From assembly GCF_000739935.1 (NCBI RefSeq), contig NZ_BBJU01000033.1, forward strand, positions 1 to 55,672: 55,672 bases of DNA, written 5' to 3'. The translations under genes were made by a program, and so were the position numbers. This DNA comes from Agrobacterium rubi TR3 = NBRC 13261. Its GTDB lineage: Bacteria; Pseudomonadota; Alphaproteobacteria; Rhizobiales; Rhizobiaceae. Below are positions 45,198-53,698 of the stretch, in pieces (within the stretch, counting starts at the first letter, position 1; each line of letters starts with the position of its first letter). The notes below the pieces were generated by a model. It was not told where the DNA came from. It worked only from the letters and a program-made list of their open reading frames with translations, and did no database searches.

Positions 45198-46451
45198 ATG
45201 ACCAGCCCAGACCTGCCGACGCCAGATTTCGCCTGCAACATGAAGCTCGTCGGCCACAGCGATATCGGTGGCAGGGGAGACGGGTTGCAATTGATGGTAC
45301 ACCGCGGTCATGCCTATGTCGCCCATCCGTGGTCGCAAGGGTTTTCGATTGTAGATGTGCGTGATGCGCGACGGCCCCAGACTGTCAACTACATCCAGGC
45401 GCCGCCCAACACCTGGAACATCCATCTCCAGACGCATGACGATCTCCTGCTCGTCATCAACGCGCTCGACCTCTTCGCAGATGTGGAAAGCTTCACCGAC
45501 GAAAAGGCCTATTACACCAAATCCATTGGTGAAACCGTTGCTGCGGAAAAGCGTGAGCGCAGCTGGACGGCTGGGATGGCCGTGTTCGATATCTCCACGC
45601 CGGATCGCCCGAAACGGATCGGTCAGCTGGATGTGGAGGGTGTCGGCCTCCATCGCATCTGGTACGTTGGCGGTCGCTATGCCTATGCGTCCGCACTGCT
45701 GGATGGCTTTTCTGACTACATCTTCGTCACCATCGATCTTGCCGATCCCACCAAACCCTTTATCGTTGGACAATGGTGGCTGCCGGGCATGAACCTCGCC
45801 AAGGGTGAAATGCCAGATTGGGGCGAAGGAAAACGCTATGCCCTTCACCACGCGCTGGTTCACGGCACCACGGCCTATGCCTGCTGGCGCGATGGCGGGC
45901 TGACGCTGCTGGATATCTCCGACCACTCGGCTCCCAAACTCATCAAGCACCACAACTGGTCGCCACCCTACGGCGGCGGCACGCATTCTCCGCTGCCGCT
46001 GCCGGGCCGCGATCTTCTGGTCGTTGCCGATGAGGCGGTGCTGGACAATGAAGAAGACGGGCGAAAACACACCTGGATGTTCGATATCCGCGTGCCGGAA
46101 AACCCTGTCAGCATATCCACTTTCCCGATTCCCAACGAGATAGACTACACCAAAAAGGGTGGCCATTTCGGCCCGCATAATCTGCACGAAAACCGGCCCG
46201 GATCCTTCGTTTCGGAGACCCTGATTTTTGCGACATGGCAGAATGCAGGCATTCGTGCCTTCGATATTTCCGTTCCTTACCATCCTGTTGAAACTGGCGC
46301 TTTGGTGCCAGCGGGACCAACGGTCATGACCGACCGCAGGCCCGGTCGCCCGAAGGTCATTCAGTCGGCAGATGTTTTTGTGGATGCGGCTGGCCTGATC
46401 TACGCAACCGACTACAATGCAGGGCTTGAGATCATCGAATATGGCGGTTGA
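45198..46451 (+). CDS. LVIVD-repeat beta-propeller protein with blade-core histidines
   Basis: A 417-residue protein that reads as a six- or seven-bladed beta-propeller of the LVIVD-repeat family (GFSIVDVRDA, GMAVFDISTPD, YIFVTIDLAD, GLTLLDISDH, TWMFDIRVPE, GIRAFDIS). Histidines recur at the start of the blades (WNIHLQTHDD, LHRIW, LHHALVH, GGHFGPHNLHEN), a pattern suited to metal binding in the central pore. No signal peptide is seen. In the sulfur setting the His cluster recalls the Cu-dependent methanethiol oxidase (SBP56) propeller, but I could not establish homology. The ATG at 45198 follows AAGAGA. It lies between the binding protein and an FMN monooxygenase gene, in the same orientation. 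Confidence 0.7.
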   Translation: MTSPDLPTPDFACNMKLVGHSDIGGRGDGLQLMVHRGHAYVAHPWSQGFSIVDVRDARRPQTVNYIQAPPNTWNIHLQTHDDLLLVINALDLFADVESFTDEKAYYTKSIGETVAAEKRERSWTAGMAVFDISTPDRPKRIGQLDVEGVGLHRIWYVGGRYAYASALLDGFSDYIFVTIDLADPTKPFIVGQWWLPGMNLAKGEMPDWGEGKRYALHHALVHGTTAYACWRDGGLTLLDISDHSAPKLIKHHNWSPPYGGGTHSPLPLPGRDLLVVADEAVLDNEEDGRKHTWMFDIRVPENPVSISTFPIPNEIDYTKKGGHFGPHNLHENRPGSFVSETLIFATWQNAGIRAFDISVPYHPVETGALVPAGPTVMTDRRPGRPKVIQSADVFVDAAGLIYATDYNAGLEIIEYGG

Positions 46452-46455
46452 TGGA

Positions 46456-47826
46456 ATGCCCAAAAAGGAAATTCGCCTGAACGCTTTCAGTATGAATTGC
46501 GTCGGCCATATCAATCATGGCCTTTGGACCCATCCGCGAGACCGATCTGCCGACTACAAGACAGTCGGCTACTGGACGAACCTGGCGCAAACGCTCGAGC
46601 GCGGTCTGTTCGATTCCATTTTTCTGGCCGATATCCTTGGTGTCTACGATGTCTATGGCGGCTCGGTCGATGTGCCGCTGCGCGAATCCGTGCAACTGCC
46701 CGTCAACGATCCGATGATGCTGGTTTCTGCAATGGCGGCCGCAAGCAAGCATCTGGGTTTCGGCGTCACCGTCAACGCCAATGCCGAGCCGCCCTATCTT
46801 TTCGCTCGCCGCATGTCGACACTCGATCACCTCACCAGCGGGCGCATGGGCTGGAATATCGTCACCGGATATCTGGACAGCGCCGCGCGTGCCATTGGCC
46901 AGAGCGCGATGACCGGGCATGACGACCGTTACGATCAGGCGGACGAAGCGCTGGAACTGCTCTACAAGCTCTGGGAAGGCAGTTGGGCGGACGATGCCGT
47001 GCGCGCCGACAAGCAGGGCCGCATCTATACGGACCCGGCCCGTGTTCGCGCCATCGATCACCAGGGCACATTCTATCAGTCGCATGGCTACCACCTCAGC
47101 GAACCATCCCCGCAACGCACACCGGTGCTATTTCAGGCGGGCAGTTCGGAACGCGGCAGAGCGTTTGCAGCGCGCCACGCGGAATGCATTTTCATTTCAG
47201 CCACGGATCGCACCGCAGCGCAAAGAACATCGCGCCTGTTGCGGGCGGAAGCCCTGAAGGAAGGGCGTGCGCCCGATGATATCAAGATTTTCGTCGGTAT
47301 CAACGTCATTCCGGGTCTAACGGATAGCCAAGCACGGGAAAAACATGCCGAGTATTGCCGCTACGCCAGCCCGGAGGCCGGGCTTGCGCATTTTTCGGCC
47401 GGCTCCGGCATCGATCTCGAAAGCCTTGCCCTTGATGACCCGATCATCAAGGACAGCGGCAAGGGAAACGCCATTCAATCCGGCGTTCAGACCGCGCGAG
47501 AACGCGGCTGGACGAAGCGTCATCTGCTGGAAAGCCTCGCCCTCGGCGGGCGCTATCCGACGTTCATTGGTTCGCCTGTTACGATTGCGGATGAGCTGGA
47601 AGCGTGGATTGATGACGGCGAGATCGACGGTTTCAATCTGACGCGCACGGTCGTGCCGGAGTGCTACGAGGATTTTGTCGATCTCGTCATACCCGAACTT
47701 CAGTCACGCGGTCGCTACAAAACCGGTTATCAAGAGGGAACCCTGCGCAGCCGGCTGTTCGGCAAGGGTGACCGACTGGCAGAACCGCATGTGGCGGCGC
47801 AATGGCGCTTTCCATCCGACCTCTGA
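46456..47826 (+). CDS. LLM-class FMN-dependent monooxygenase (NtaA/SnaA/DszA family), copy 1
   Basis: A 456-residue TIM-barrel enzyme of the nitrilotriacetate monooxygenase/DszA family, which uses reduced FMN from a separate reductase and O2 to split C-N or C-S bonds. The family start LNAFSMNCVGH, the segments FLADILGVYDVY and MGWNIVTGYL, and GYHLSEPSPQRTPVLFQAGSS are all present. The end of the preceding gene overlaps this start region: ATGs at 46441 and 46456 are both usable, and 46456 is taken. No flavin reductase gene is in the window. A second family member is at 51675-53093. The family places the substrate among organosulfur or aminopolycarboxylate compounds but does not fix it. Confidence 0.88.
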   Translation: MPKKEIRLNAFSMNCVGHINHGLWTHPRDRSADYKTVGYWTNLAQTLERGLFDSIFLADILGVYDVYGGSVDVPLRESVQLPVNDPMMLVSAMAAASKHLGFGVTVNANAEPPYLFARRMSTLDHLTSGRMGWNIVTGYLDSAARAIGQSAMTGHDDRYDQADEALELLYKLWEGSWADDAVRADKQGRIYTDPARVRAIDHQGTFYQSHGYHLSEPSPQRTPVLFQAGSSERGRAFAARHAECIFISATDRTAAQRTSRLLRAEALKEGRAPDDIKIFVGINVIPGLTDSQAREKHAEYCRYASPEAGLAHFSAGSGIDLESLALDDPIIKDSGKGNAIQSGVQTARERGWTKRHLLESLALGGRYPTFIGSPVTIADELEAWIDDGEIDGFNLTRTVVPECYEDFVDLVIPELQSRGRYKTGYQEGTLRSRLFGKGDRLAEPHVAAQWRFPSDL

Positions 47827-47831
47827 CGAGG

Positions 47832-47859
47832 ACATGCCCGGACGCAAATCCGGGCATGT
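47832..47859. terminator. Bidirectional terminator between convergent genes
   Basis: ACATGCCCGGA and TCCGGGCATGT form a perfect 11-bp stem with a CGCAAA loop, centred between the monooxygenase stop (47826) and the convergent aldo/keto reductase stop (47868). Confidence 0.75.
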
Positions 47860-47867
47860 GTTGGAGA

Positions 47868-48911
47868 TTAGACCGCTTCGTCGTGCGACGGTTTTTCCCA
47901 CAAGTTGATACCGCCCTCCACCGCATAGCGATCGATCTCAGCAAGCTCATCTGCCGTGAAATACGGATTTTTCAGTGCCGCAATACTTTCCTCAACCTGT
48001 TTTGCCGAGCTTGCGCCGATCAGAGCAGACGTCACACGCTTGTCTCGCAGAACCCAGGCGATGGCAAACTGCGCCAGTGATTGGCCGCGTCTCTGCGCGA
48101 TTTCGTTGAGCGCCTGCGCCCGCTTGATGTTCTCTTCCTTCAGATGCTCCGGCCGGAGGAAATCCCCACCGGGACGGTTGACGCGGGCATCCTGCGGAAT
48201 GCCGTTCAGATATTTGTTGGTCAGCAATCCCTGCGCCAGTGGCGTAAAGGCAATCACACCAGCGCCGACCTCATCGGTGGCATCCAGCAGGTCTTTCTCG
48301 ACCCAGCGATTGAACAGATTGTAAGCGGGCTGGTTGATGAGCAGCGGTGTGCCACGTTCCTTCAAAAGTGTCGCGATCTCGCGGGTCTTGGCACCGGAAT
48401 AGGAGGACACGCCGACATAAAGCGCCTTGCCCTGCCGCACGGCCTGCGCCAGCGCATCCGCCGTTTCTTCCAACGGCGTCTCTGCATCGAAACGGTGGGA
48501 GTAGAAGATGTCGACATACTCCACCCCCAGCCGTTTCAGGCTCTGGTCGAGACTGGAGAGCAAGGCTTTCTTTGATCCGCCACCGCGACCATAGGGTCCC
48601 GGCCACATATCCCATCCCGCCTTGGTGGAGATGATCAACTCGTCACGATAGGCGGCGAGATTCTGCTTTAGAATATTACCGAAGTTGATTTCCGCACTGC
48701 CCGCTGGTGGGCCATAATTGTTGGCGAGGTCAAAATGGGTGATGCCCAGATCGAAAGCCTTGAACAGGATAGAGCGCTGCGTTTCGAGTTGTGTCGTATC
48801 GCCGAAATTGTGCCAGAGACCGAGAGAAATGGGCGGCAGTTTAAGCCCGCTGCGGCCTGTGCGGCGGAACGTCGCCTCTTCGTAGCGGTCGGGTTTGGGA
48901 GCGTATGTCAT
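47868..48911 (-). CDS. Aldo/keto reductase (YghZ-like)
   Basis: A 347-residue NADPH-dependent TIM-barrel oxidoreductase of the AKR superfamily. The catalytic set is visible as DLANNYG (Asp and Tyr), STKAGWDMW (Lys), and FYSHRFD (His), and the C-terminal cofactor loop as IGASSAKQVEES. It looks like YghZ-type enzymes, which reduce L-glyceraldehyde 3-phosphate and methylglyoxal, but its setting suggests a carbonyl product of the linked monooxygenases. It runs leftward and is followed upstream by two SfnB-type genes on the same strand, 24 bp from the nearest one, so the three probably form one operon. Confidence 0.9.
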   Translation of the reverse strand: MTYAPKPDRYEEATFRRTGRSGLKLPPISLGLWHNFGDTTQLETQRSILFKAFDLGITHFDLANNYGPPAGSAEINFGNILKQNLAAYRDELIISTKAGWDMWPGPYGRGGGSKKALLSSLDQSLKRLGVEYVDIFYSHRFDAETPLEETADALAQAVRQGKALYVGVSSYSGAKTREIATLLKERGTPLLINQPAYNLFNRWVEKDLLDATDEVGAGVIAFTPLAQGLLTNKYLNGIPQDARVNRPGGDFLRPEHLKEENIKRAQALNEIAQRRGQSLAQFAIAWVLRDKRVTSALIGASSAKQVEESIAALKNPYFTADELAEIDRYAVEGGINLWEKPSHDEAV

Positions 48912-48935
48912 GCTGTCTGTCCTGGCAGTGATAAA

Positions 48936-50198
48936 TCAGATGGCGCCGTGGCGCAGCGGTAAAGTGCCGTTGAGATAGAAATTGCCGATATGGTGGTATT
49001 TCCAGCGGACCGGATCGTGCAGTGAATGCGTCCGGGCATTGCGCCAGAAGCGGTCGAGACCATAGCTTTCCAGCGTCGAGCGCGCCCCGCCGAGTTCGAT
49101 GAGTTTGGTCGAGGCCAGTTGCGCTACCTCCGTCCCTAGCGCTTTCACTTCCGCTACCGCAATGGAGGCTGCCGCCACGGTTTTCTCATTGGGTGAAGCC
49201 GTGGCTTCATCGAGAATGCGCCCCGCCCTTGCCAACAGCGCATCGGCTGCGTGAACCCGGATCGCGACATCGCCTACCGAGTGGATGGTGTGCGGATCCT
49301 CGTATCCATGCTCGATATCGAGTTCGAAGAACGGGCGGGCATGGGCGCGAACGTAAGACACCGTTTCGGCCAGCGCCCCACGGGCGATGCCCACCTGCAC
49401 GGCGGCATGAATAATCTGCGCGAACGGCCCCATCGTGGTCGGCCGTTCGAACACGCCCTGTTGGTCAACCACCTGAAACGGCGTGATCTCCACATCGTCA
49501 AAGGTCACGGTGCCGCTGCCGGTCGTGCGCTGGCCGAAGGATGTCCAGTCATCGATGAGGTTGAGGCCTGCCGTCGAGCGGTCGATGAAAACGATGTTCA
49601 CGCGCTCATCCGGTCCTTTGGCGACAGCCACGATGATATGGGCGAACAGCGAGCCGGTGGAATAGAATTTCTGCCCGTTGAGCAGCAGTTTTCCCTCTCG
49701 TTCTGCGAAATGCGTCTTGTAATCGACCGGCGTCTTCGTCCCGATTTCGGTGAAGGCATTGCCCAGCCGGTCACCCTGCAGAACACGCTGGAAATAATGC
49801 TTTTTCTGCTCTTCGCTGCCGGCAAGCCGCAACGCTTCCACCATGTAGAAATGGTTCTGCGGTATTTGCCCGATGCTGCCATCGGCAGCCGATATAATGG
49901 CGGTCACCTCTGCCAGCGTCACCGCTGACACCTCCGCACCGCCATATTGCTTCGGCACGGTGATGGCCCAAAGGCCGCTCTGCGAGAAGCGCTCGATCTC
50001 CGCCAGCGGCAAACGCCGCTCCCTGTCGCGCTCCGCAGCACCCACGACAAACTCGTGGGCCAACTCCTTGGCAATGGCGATAGCCTCGTCATCACTCTTG
50101 ATGATGTGCGCGAGCTTCTGGCGCGGAGGCACATGCGGCGCAGGCCTACCCGCCGTCAATGCGGCCTGGCGATGCAGCGTTCTATCCGTCGTTGTCAT
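48936..50198 (-). CDS. SfnB-family flavoprotein (acyl-CoA dehydrogenase fold), copy 1
   Basis: A 420-residue acyl-CoA-dehydrogenase-like flavoprotein of the SfnB sulfur-acquisition family, related to the DszC/DibA monooxygenases. It has helical N and C domains around a beta domain: PLAEIERFSQSGLWAITVPKQYGGAEVS, then the flavin segment NAFTEIGTKTPVDYKTH and FGQRTTGSGTVTFDDVEI. The C-terminal ARTHSLHDPVRWKYHHIGNFYLNG matches its neighbour at 50210-51478. In Pseudomonas SfnB takes part in dimethyl sulfone use; the exact chemistry is unclear. The ATG at 50198 is taken, 11 bp after the stop of the upstream paralogue. Confidence 0.87.
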   Translation of the reverse strand: MTTTDRTLHRQAALTAGRPAPHVPPRQKLAHIIKSDDEAIAIAKELAHEFVVGAAERDRERRLPLAEIERFSQSGLWAITVPKQYGGAEVSAVTLAEVTAIISAADGSIGQIPQNHFYMVEALRLAGSEEQKKHYFQRVLQGDRLGNAFTEIGTKTPVDYKTHFAEREGKLLLNGQKFYSTGSLFAHIIVAVAKGPDERVNIVFIDRSTAGLNLIDDWTSFGQRTTGSGTVTFDDVEITPFQVVDQQGVFERPTTMGPFAQIIHAAVQVGIARGALAETVSYVRAHARPFFELDIEHGYEDPHTIHSVGDVAIRVHAADALLARAGRILDEATASPNEKTVAAASIAVAEVKALGTEVAQLASTKLIELGGARSTLESYGLDRFWRNARTHSLHDPVRWKYHHIGNFYLNGTLPLRHGAI

Positions 50199-50209
50199 GC
50201 CGTATAACC

Positions 50210-51478
50210 TCAGTTCCAGGCGTGGCGCGGCGGATGCGCACCGTTGAGGTAATAATTGCCGACGTGGTAGAACTTCCACCGGACAGGATCATGCAGCGTA
50301 TGAACGCGGGCATTGCGCCAGTGGCGGTCCAGCCCATGTTCGGCAAGAGTCGAGCGCGTTCCCGCCAGTTCGAACAGTTTGTTGGTCGACAGGATCGCAA
50401 TTTCCGTGGTCAGAACCTTGGATTCTCCCGTCTTGATCGTCGCTTCCGACACCGTTTCCAACGTGGAGTTTGCCCTGGCGATATCGATGCTACGGCCTGC
50501 GATTTCCAGCAGTGCCTCAGCCGCATGCAGTTTGATCTTGAGGTCACCAATCGCTGCAATCGTGAACAGATCCTCGTTCGCCTTCTGCTTGCCGCTATCG
50601 ATCCACGGACGGCTATAGGTGTTGATAAATGAAATCGTGTCCTCGATCGTGCCGCGGGCAATGCCGGCATCGATGGCCGATTGAATGATCTGCGAGACGG
50701 GGCCGCCGACAGTCGGGTGATCGAAGGATGTCACCTTCAACGCCCGCGACTTGGGCACACGCACATTCTCGATCTTCACCGATCCTGACGCCGTAGTGCG
50801 CTGGCCAAAGCTGGACCAGTTGTTGGTCACGGTCAGGCCCGGCGCATCCCGGTCGGCAAAGACGAGATAGCCCTGGCCGGTCTCATCGACACCGACGATG
50901 GGGACGATGTGGGCCAGCAACGCGCCTGTGGTATAAAACTTTTCGCCGTTCACGATGACATCGTCGCCATCGTGAACCACCTTGGTTTCGAAGTCGGCAA
51001 CCGTCTTGCTCTTCAACTCGGAGAAGGCGTTGCCATAGCGAAGGCCCTGAAGCGCCCAACCGAAGAACAGCTTCTTCTGCTCTTCCGTCCCATCCAGATC
51101 GGCCGTTGCGATGATGGCGAGATGATTCTGGGTTGTCTGGGCAATGGCGGGGTCGGCCGCCGCTATCGTGGCGATGACCTTGGCAAGCGTGGCATAGGAG
51201 ACTTCCGGTCCGCCATAGGCCTTCGGCACATTCATGCTCCACAGACCGCTTTGCGAATAATCATCCAGCTCCGTCACGGGCAAAAGCCCTTCCCGGTCGC
51301 GCAGCGCAGCACCCACCTTGAACTTTTCCGCAAGACGCTCCGCAATCTCGATGGCCTCGGCATCGGAGCGGATAATGTGAGCTGGAACCGAAGGGCGCGG
51401 TCTCGGCGCGACCGGGTCTGCGGAATTGACGCGCGGGTGGATGTTGTAATCGATTTTGGTCTCGGAAATCGTGCCCAT
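50210..51478 (-). CDS. SfnB-family flavoprotein, copy 2
   Basis: A 422-residue paralogue of the preceding protein, with the same order of motifs: PVTELDDYSQSGLWSMNVPK, NAFSELKSKTVADFETK, FGQRTTASGSVKIENVRV and ARVHTLHDPVRWKFYHVGNYYLNG. The catalytic base of acyl-CoA dehydrogenases is not in its usual place, which fits monooxygenase-type chemistry. It is the first gene of the leftward SfnB-SfnB-AKR unit and is divergent from the second NtaA/DszA-type gene (51675). Having two paralogues suggests two oxidation steps or two substrates. Confidence 0.87.
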   Translation of the reverse strand: MGTISETKIDYNIHPRVNSADPVAPRPRPSVPAHIIRSDAEAIEIAERLAEKFKVGAALRDREGLLPVTELDDYSQSGLWSMNVPKAYGGPEVSYATLAKVIATIAAADPAIAQTTQNHLAIIATADLDGTEEQKKLFFGWALQGLRYGNAFSELKSKTVADFETKVVHDGDDVIVNGEKFYTTGALLAHIVPIVGVDETGQGYLVFADRDAPGLTVTNNWSSFGQRTTASGSVKIENVRVPKSRALKVTSFDHPTVGGPVSQIIQSAIDAGIARGTIEDTISFINTYSRPWIDSGKQKANEDLFTIAAIGDLKIKLHAAEALLEIAGRSIDIARANSTLETVSEATIKTGESKVLTTEIAILSTNKLFELAGTRSTLAEHGLDRHWRNARVHTLHDPVRWKFYHVGNYYLNGAHPPRHAWN

Positions 51479-51674
51479 GCAGATGCCTCACAAACGGGTT
51501 AAATCGGCGTGGCAGAGCATCGCACAGGCGCGCCTTCTTGAAAGTCATTCTATGTTTTTAATATAGTAATATGTGGAAGTTTTTTCTTCTGTCGTCTTCA
51601 TACAGGGTAAGGACGCTCTTTCTCTTCATCGCCACCAAACCGTATCGTCGCGGGACAAAATTGTGGAGTTGATG

Positions 51675-53093
51675 ATGAGCAAGACCATCCGTTTCAATGC
51701 GTTCGATATGAACTGCGTTGGCCACCAGTCGCCCGGTCTTTGGGCGCATCCGCGTGATAAATCATGGACATACAAGGATTTGGACTATTGGCAGGATCTT
51801 GCCCGCACGTTGGAACGCGGCATCTTCGACGGTATCTTCATCGCCGACGTGATCGGCTATTATGATGTCTACAAAGGCTCCAACTACCACGCCATCCATC
51901 AGGCAGCGCAGATTCCCGTCAACGATCCGCTGCAACTGGCGGCACCCATCGCGCTTGCGACGGAGCATCTGGGCATCGGAATAACGGCTTCCACGTCTTT
52001 CGAGCATCCTTACACATTCGCGCGAAGGCTCTCCACAGCCGACCACCACACAAAAGGTCGCATCGGCTGGAATATCGTCACCTCCTACCTTGAAAGCGGT
52101 GCCAAGAATATCGGCGAAGGCGGTCTGCGCCGCCACGACAATCGCTACGAGGTTGCCGCCGAATATGTCGAGGTGCTCTACAAACTCTTCGAAGGCAGCT
52201 GGGAAGAGGGTGCGGTTTTACGTGACCGGGAAAGGCGCATCTTCACTGACCCGTCAAAGGTCCACGAGATCGGCCACAAGGGCAAATATTTCGACGTTCC
52301 CGGCTATCACTTGAGCGAGCCATCACCGCAGCGCACGCCGGTTCTCTACCAAGCGGGTGCGTCCGGGCCGGGCAAAGCTTTCGCTGCCGAACAAGCCGAG
52401 TGCATTTTCGTTGCGGCACCGACAAAGTCAGTCCTCAAAGCCCATGTCGCGGATATGCGCAGGCGGGTGGCGGAAGCCGGGCGTGACCCGAAGAAGGTCT
52501 ATATCTACACGCTGATCACCATCATCACCGACGAGACAGAGGAAAAGGCCCAGAAGAAGTTCGAGGAATATCGGAGCTTCGTTTCCTATGACGGTTCGCT
52601 GGTCTTCATGTCGGGCTGGAGCGGCATTGATTTTGGACAATACGCGCCAACCGACGTCGTAGAGCGCATCGAAACGAATGCAATTCATTCCTTTGTCGAA
52701 CACATCGCTGGCGGCGATAAATCCTGGACGATTGATGAGCTTGCGCAATTCGGTGGAATAGGCGGTATGGGGCCTGTGTTCGTGGGCCCTCCGGAGCGCG
52801 TCGCCGATATTCTGCAAGAATGGGTCGATGATACCGATGTTGACGGGTTTAACCTCGCTTATGCGGTCACGCCTGACAGCTTTGAGGATATCGTCGGCTA
52901 TATCGTTCCCGAACTCCAGAAACGCGGCGTTTATCCCACGGCCTACCAGCCCGGAACCCTGCGCGAAAAGCTGTTCGGCGCAGGCGACCATTTGCCCGCA
53001 AACCACCCGGCGCACCGTTACCGCGACATTGAAGCGGTCAAGCGCAAAGAGGCTGCGGGCATAGCATCCGCACCGAAAGAGGCGGTCGCCTGA
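51675..53093 (+). CDS. LLM-class FMN-dependent monooxygenase (NtaA/SnaA/DszA family), copy 2
   Basis: A 472-residue TIM-barrel FMN monooxygenase with the family start FNAFDMNCVGHQ, FIADVIGYYDVYKGSNY, GWNIVTSYLE and the conserved GYHLSEPSPQRTPVLYQAG. It is closely related to the copy at 46456-47826, but is longer at the C terminus (AVKRKEAAGIASAPKEAVA). Two ATGs (51672, 51675) are adjacent; GGAG at 51665-51668 gives better spacing to 51675. It ends just before the IS66 element. With the divergent SfnB genes, it makes the core of the proposed oxidative pathway. Confidence 0.9.
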   Translation: MSKTIRFNAFDMNCVGHQSPGLWAHPRDKSWTYKDLDYWQDLARTLERGIFDGIFIADVIGYYDVYKGSNYHAIHQAAQIPVNDPLQLAAPIALATEHLGIGITASTSFEHPYTFARRLSTADHHTKGRIGWNIVTSYLESGAKNIGEGGLRRHDNRYEVAAEYVEVLYKLFEGSWEEGAVLRDRERRIFTDPSKVHEIGHKGKYFDVPGYHLSEPSPQRTPVLYQAGASGPGKAFAAEQAECIFVAAPTKSVLKAHVADMRRRVAEAGRDPKKVYIYTLITIITDETEEKAQKKFEEYRSFVSYDGSLVFMSGWSGIDFGQYAPTDVVERIETNAIHSFVEHIAGGDKSWTIDELAQFGGIGGMGPVFVGPPERVADILQEWVDDTDVDGFNLAYAVTPDSFEDIVGYIVPELQKRGVYPTAYQPGTLREKLFGAGDHLPANHPAHRYRDIEAVKRKEAAGIASAPKEAVA

Positions 53094-53199
53094 AAATCAG
53101 AGAGCTAACGCTTTAAGATCGGTGGCGCGTTTTCGTAAGGTTAGCGTCCGGTGAGCGGGCTTTCTGTCAGCATCACTCAATCCTGTTTTGAGCGAACCA

Positions 53200-53472
53200 T
53201 CAGGCCGCCTCGTTCAATTTTTTTAGCGGTGACCACCGCCAAGGCAAAAGCTCGTCGAGGCGATCCGCGGGGTGATCCTGAATGCGTGATAGGACATCGG
53301 TCAAATACGCCTCCGGATTGTGGCCGTGGAGCTTTGCTGTTTCGATGATGCTCAGGATATTTGCGATGCGCTCACCACCCTTGTCTGAGCCCGCAAACAA
53401 CCAGTTTCGCCTTCCAACACCAAGCGGCCGCATGGCACGCTCAGCTATGTTGTTATCGGGCATGTTGCCATC
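53200..53472 (-). pseudogene. IS66 transposase TnpC, 3' part
   Basis: About 90 codons reading DNNIAERAMRPLGVGRRNWL, then FAGSDKGGERIANILSIIETAKLHG and DRLDELLPWRW, the C-terminal part of an IS66 TnpC. It is continuous in frame with the 5' part at 54922-55672 if the IS110 element is removed: codon GAT at 53470-53472 matches codon GAT at 54922-54924, giving ...EIDTDGNMPDNN... The stop is at 53200. Interrupted, so inactive. Confidence 0.85.
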
Positions 53473-53493
53473 GGCGCCCCACGAACGCTAGGC

Positions 53494-53698
53494 CAATTCT
53501 ATCCTGTCATGTTAGAATTGTCCTGTCGGGACAGGGGCGTCGGAGTGCGAAGAAGCGGGCAGGCCGAATTGACTTTGAGCTGCGAGCTCGCGTTGTTATC
53601 TGGCCGCCCCTGCGACTATCCCGTCTGCGCTGCGAGCGCTTATCCGTAGATGTCGCACAGCCCGCGCACTCCCCCATTAACAACATGGAGGATTTTGA
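53494..53698 (+). ncRNA. Candidate bridge RNA region of the IS110 element
   Basis: IS110 transposases are known to use a bridge RNA made from the non-coding end to pair with donor and target DNA. The 5' non-coding end here holds CAATTCTA/TAGAATTG (53494-53501 and 53513-53520, 8-bp stem) and CCTGTC-GG-GACAGG (53522-53535), then about 160 bp of further sequence up to the transposase. The RNA limits are not defined. Confidence 0.4.

Noticed and set aside
40183..53093. Sulfoquinovose monooxygenase (smo) operon
   Set aside because: No SsuD-type enzyme with linked flavin reductase, no sulfoquinovosidase, and the transporter is ribose-type rather than the smo type. The cluster is different.
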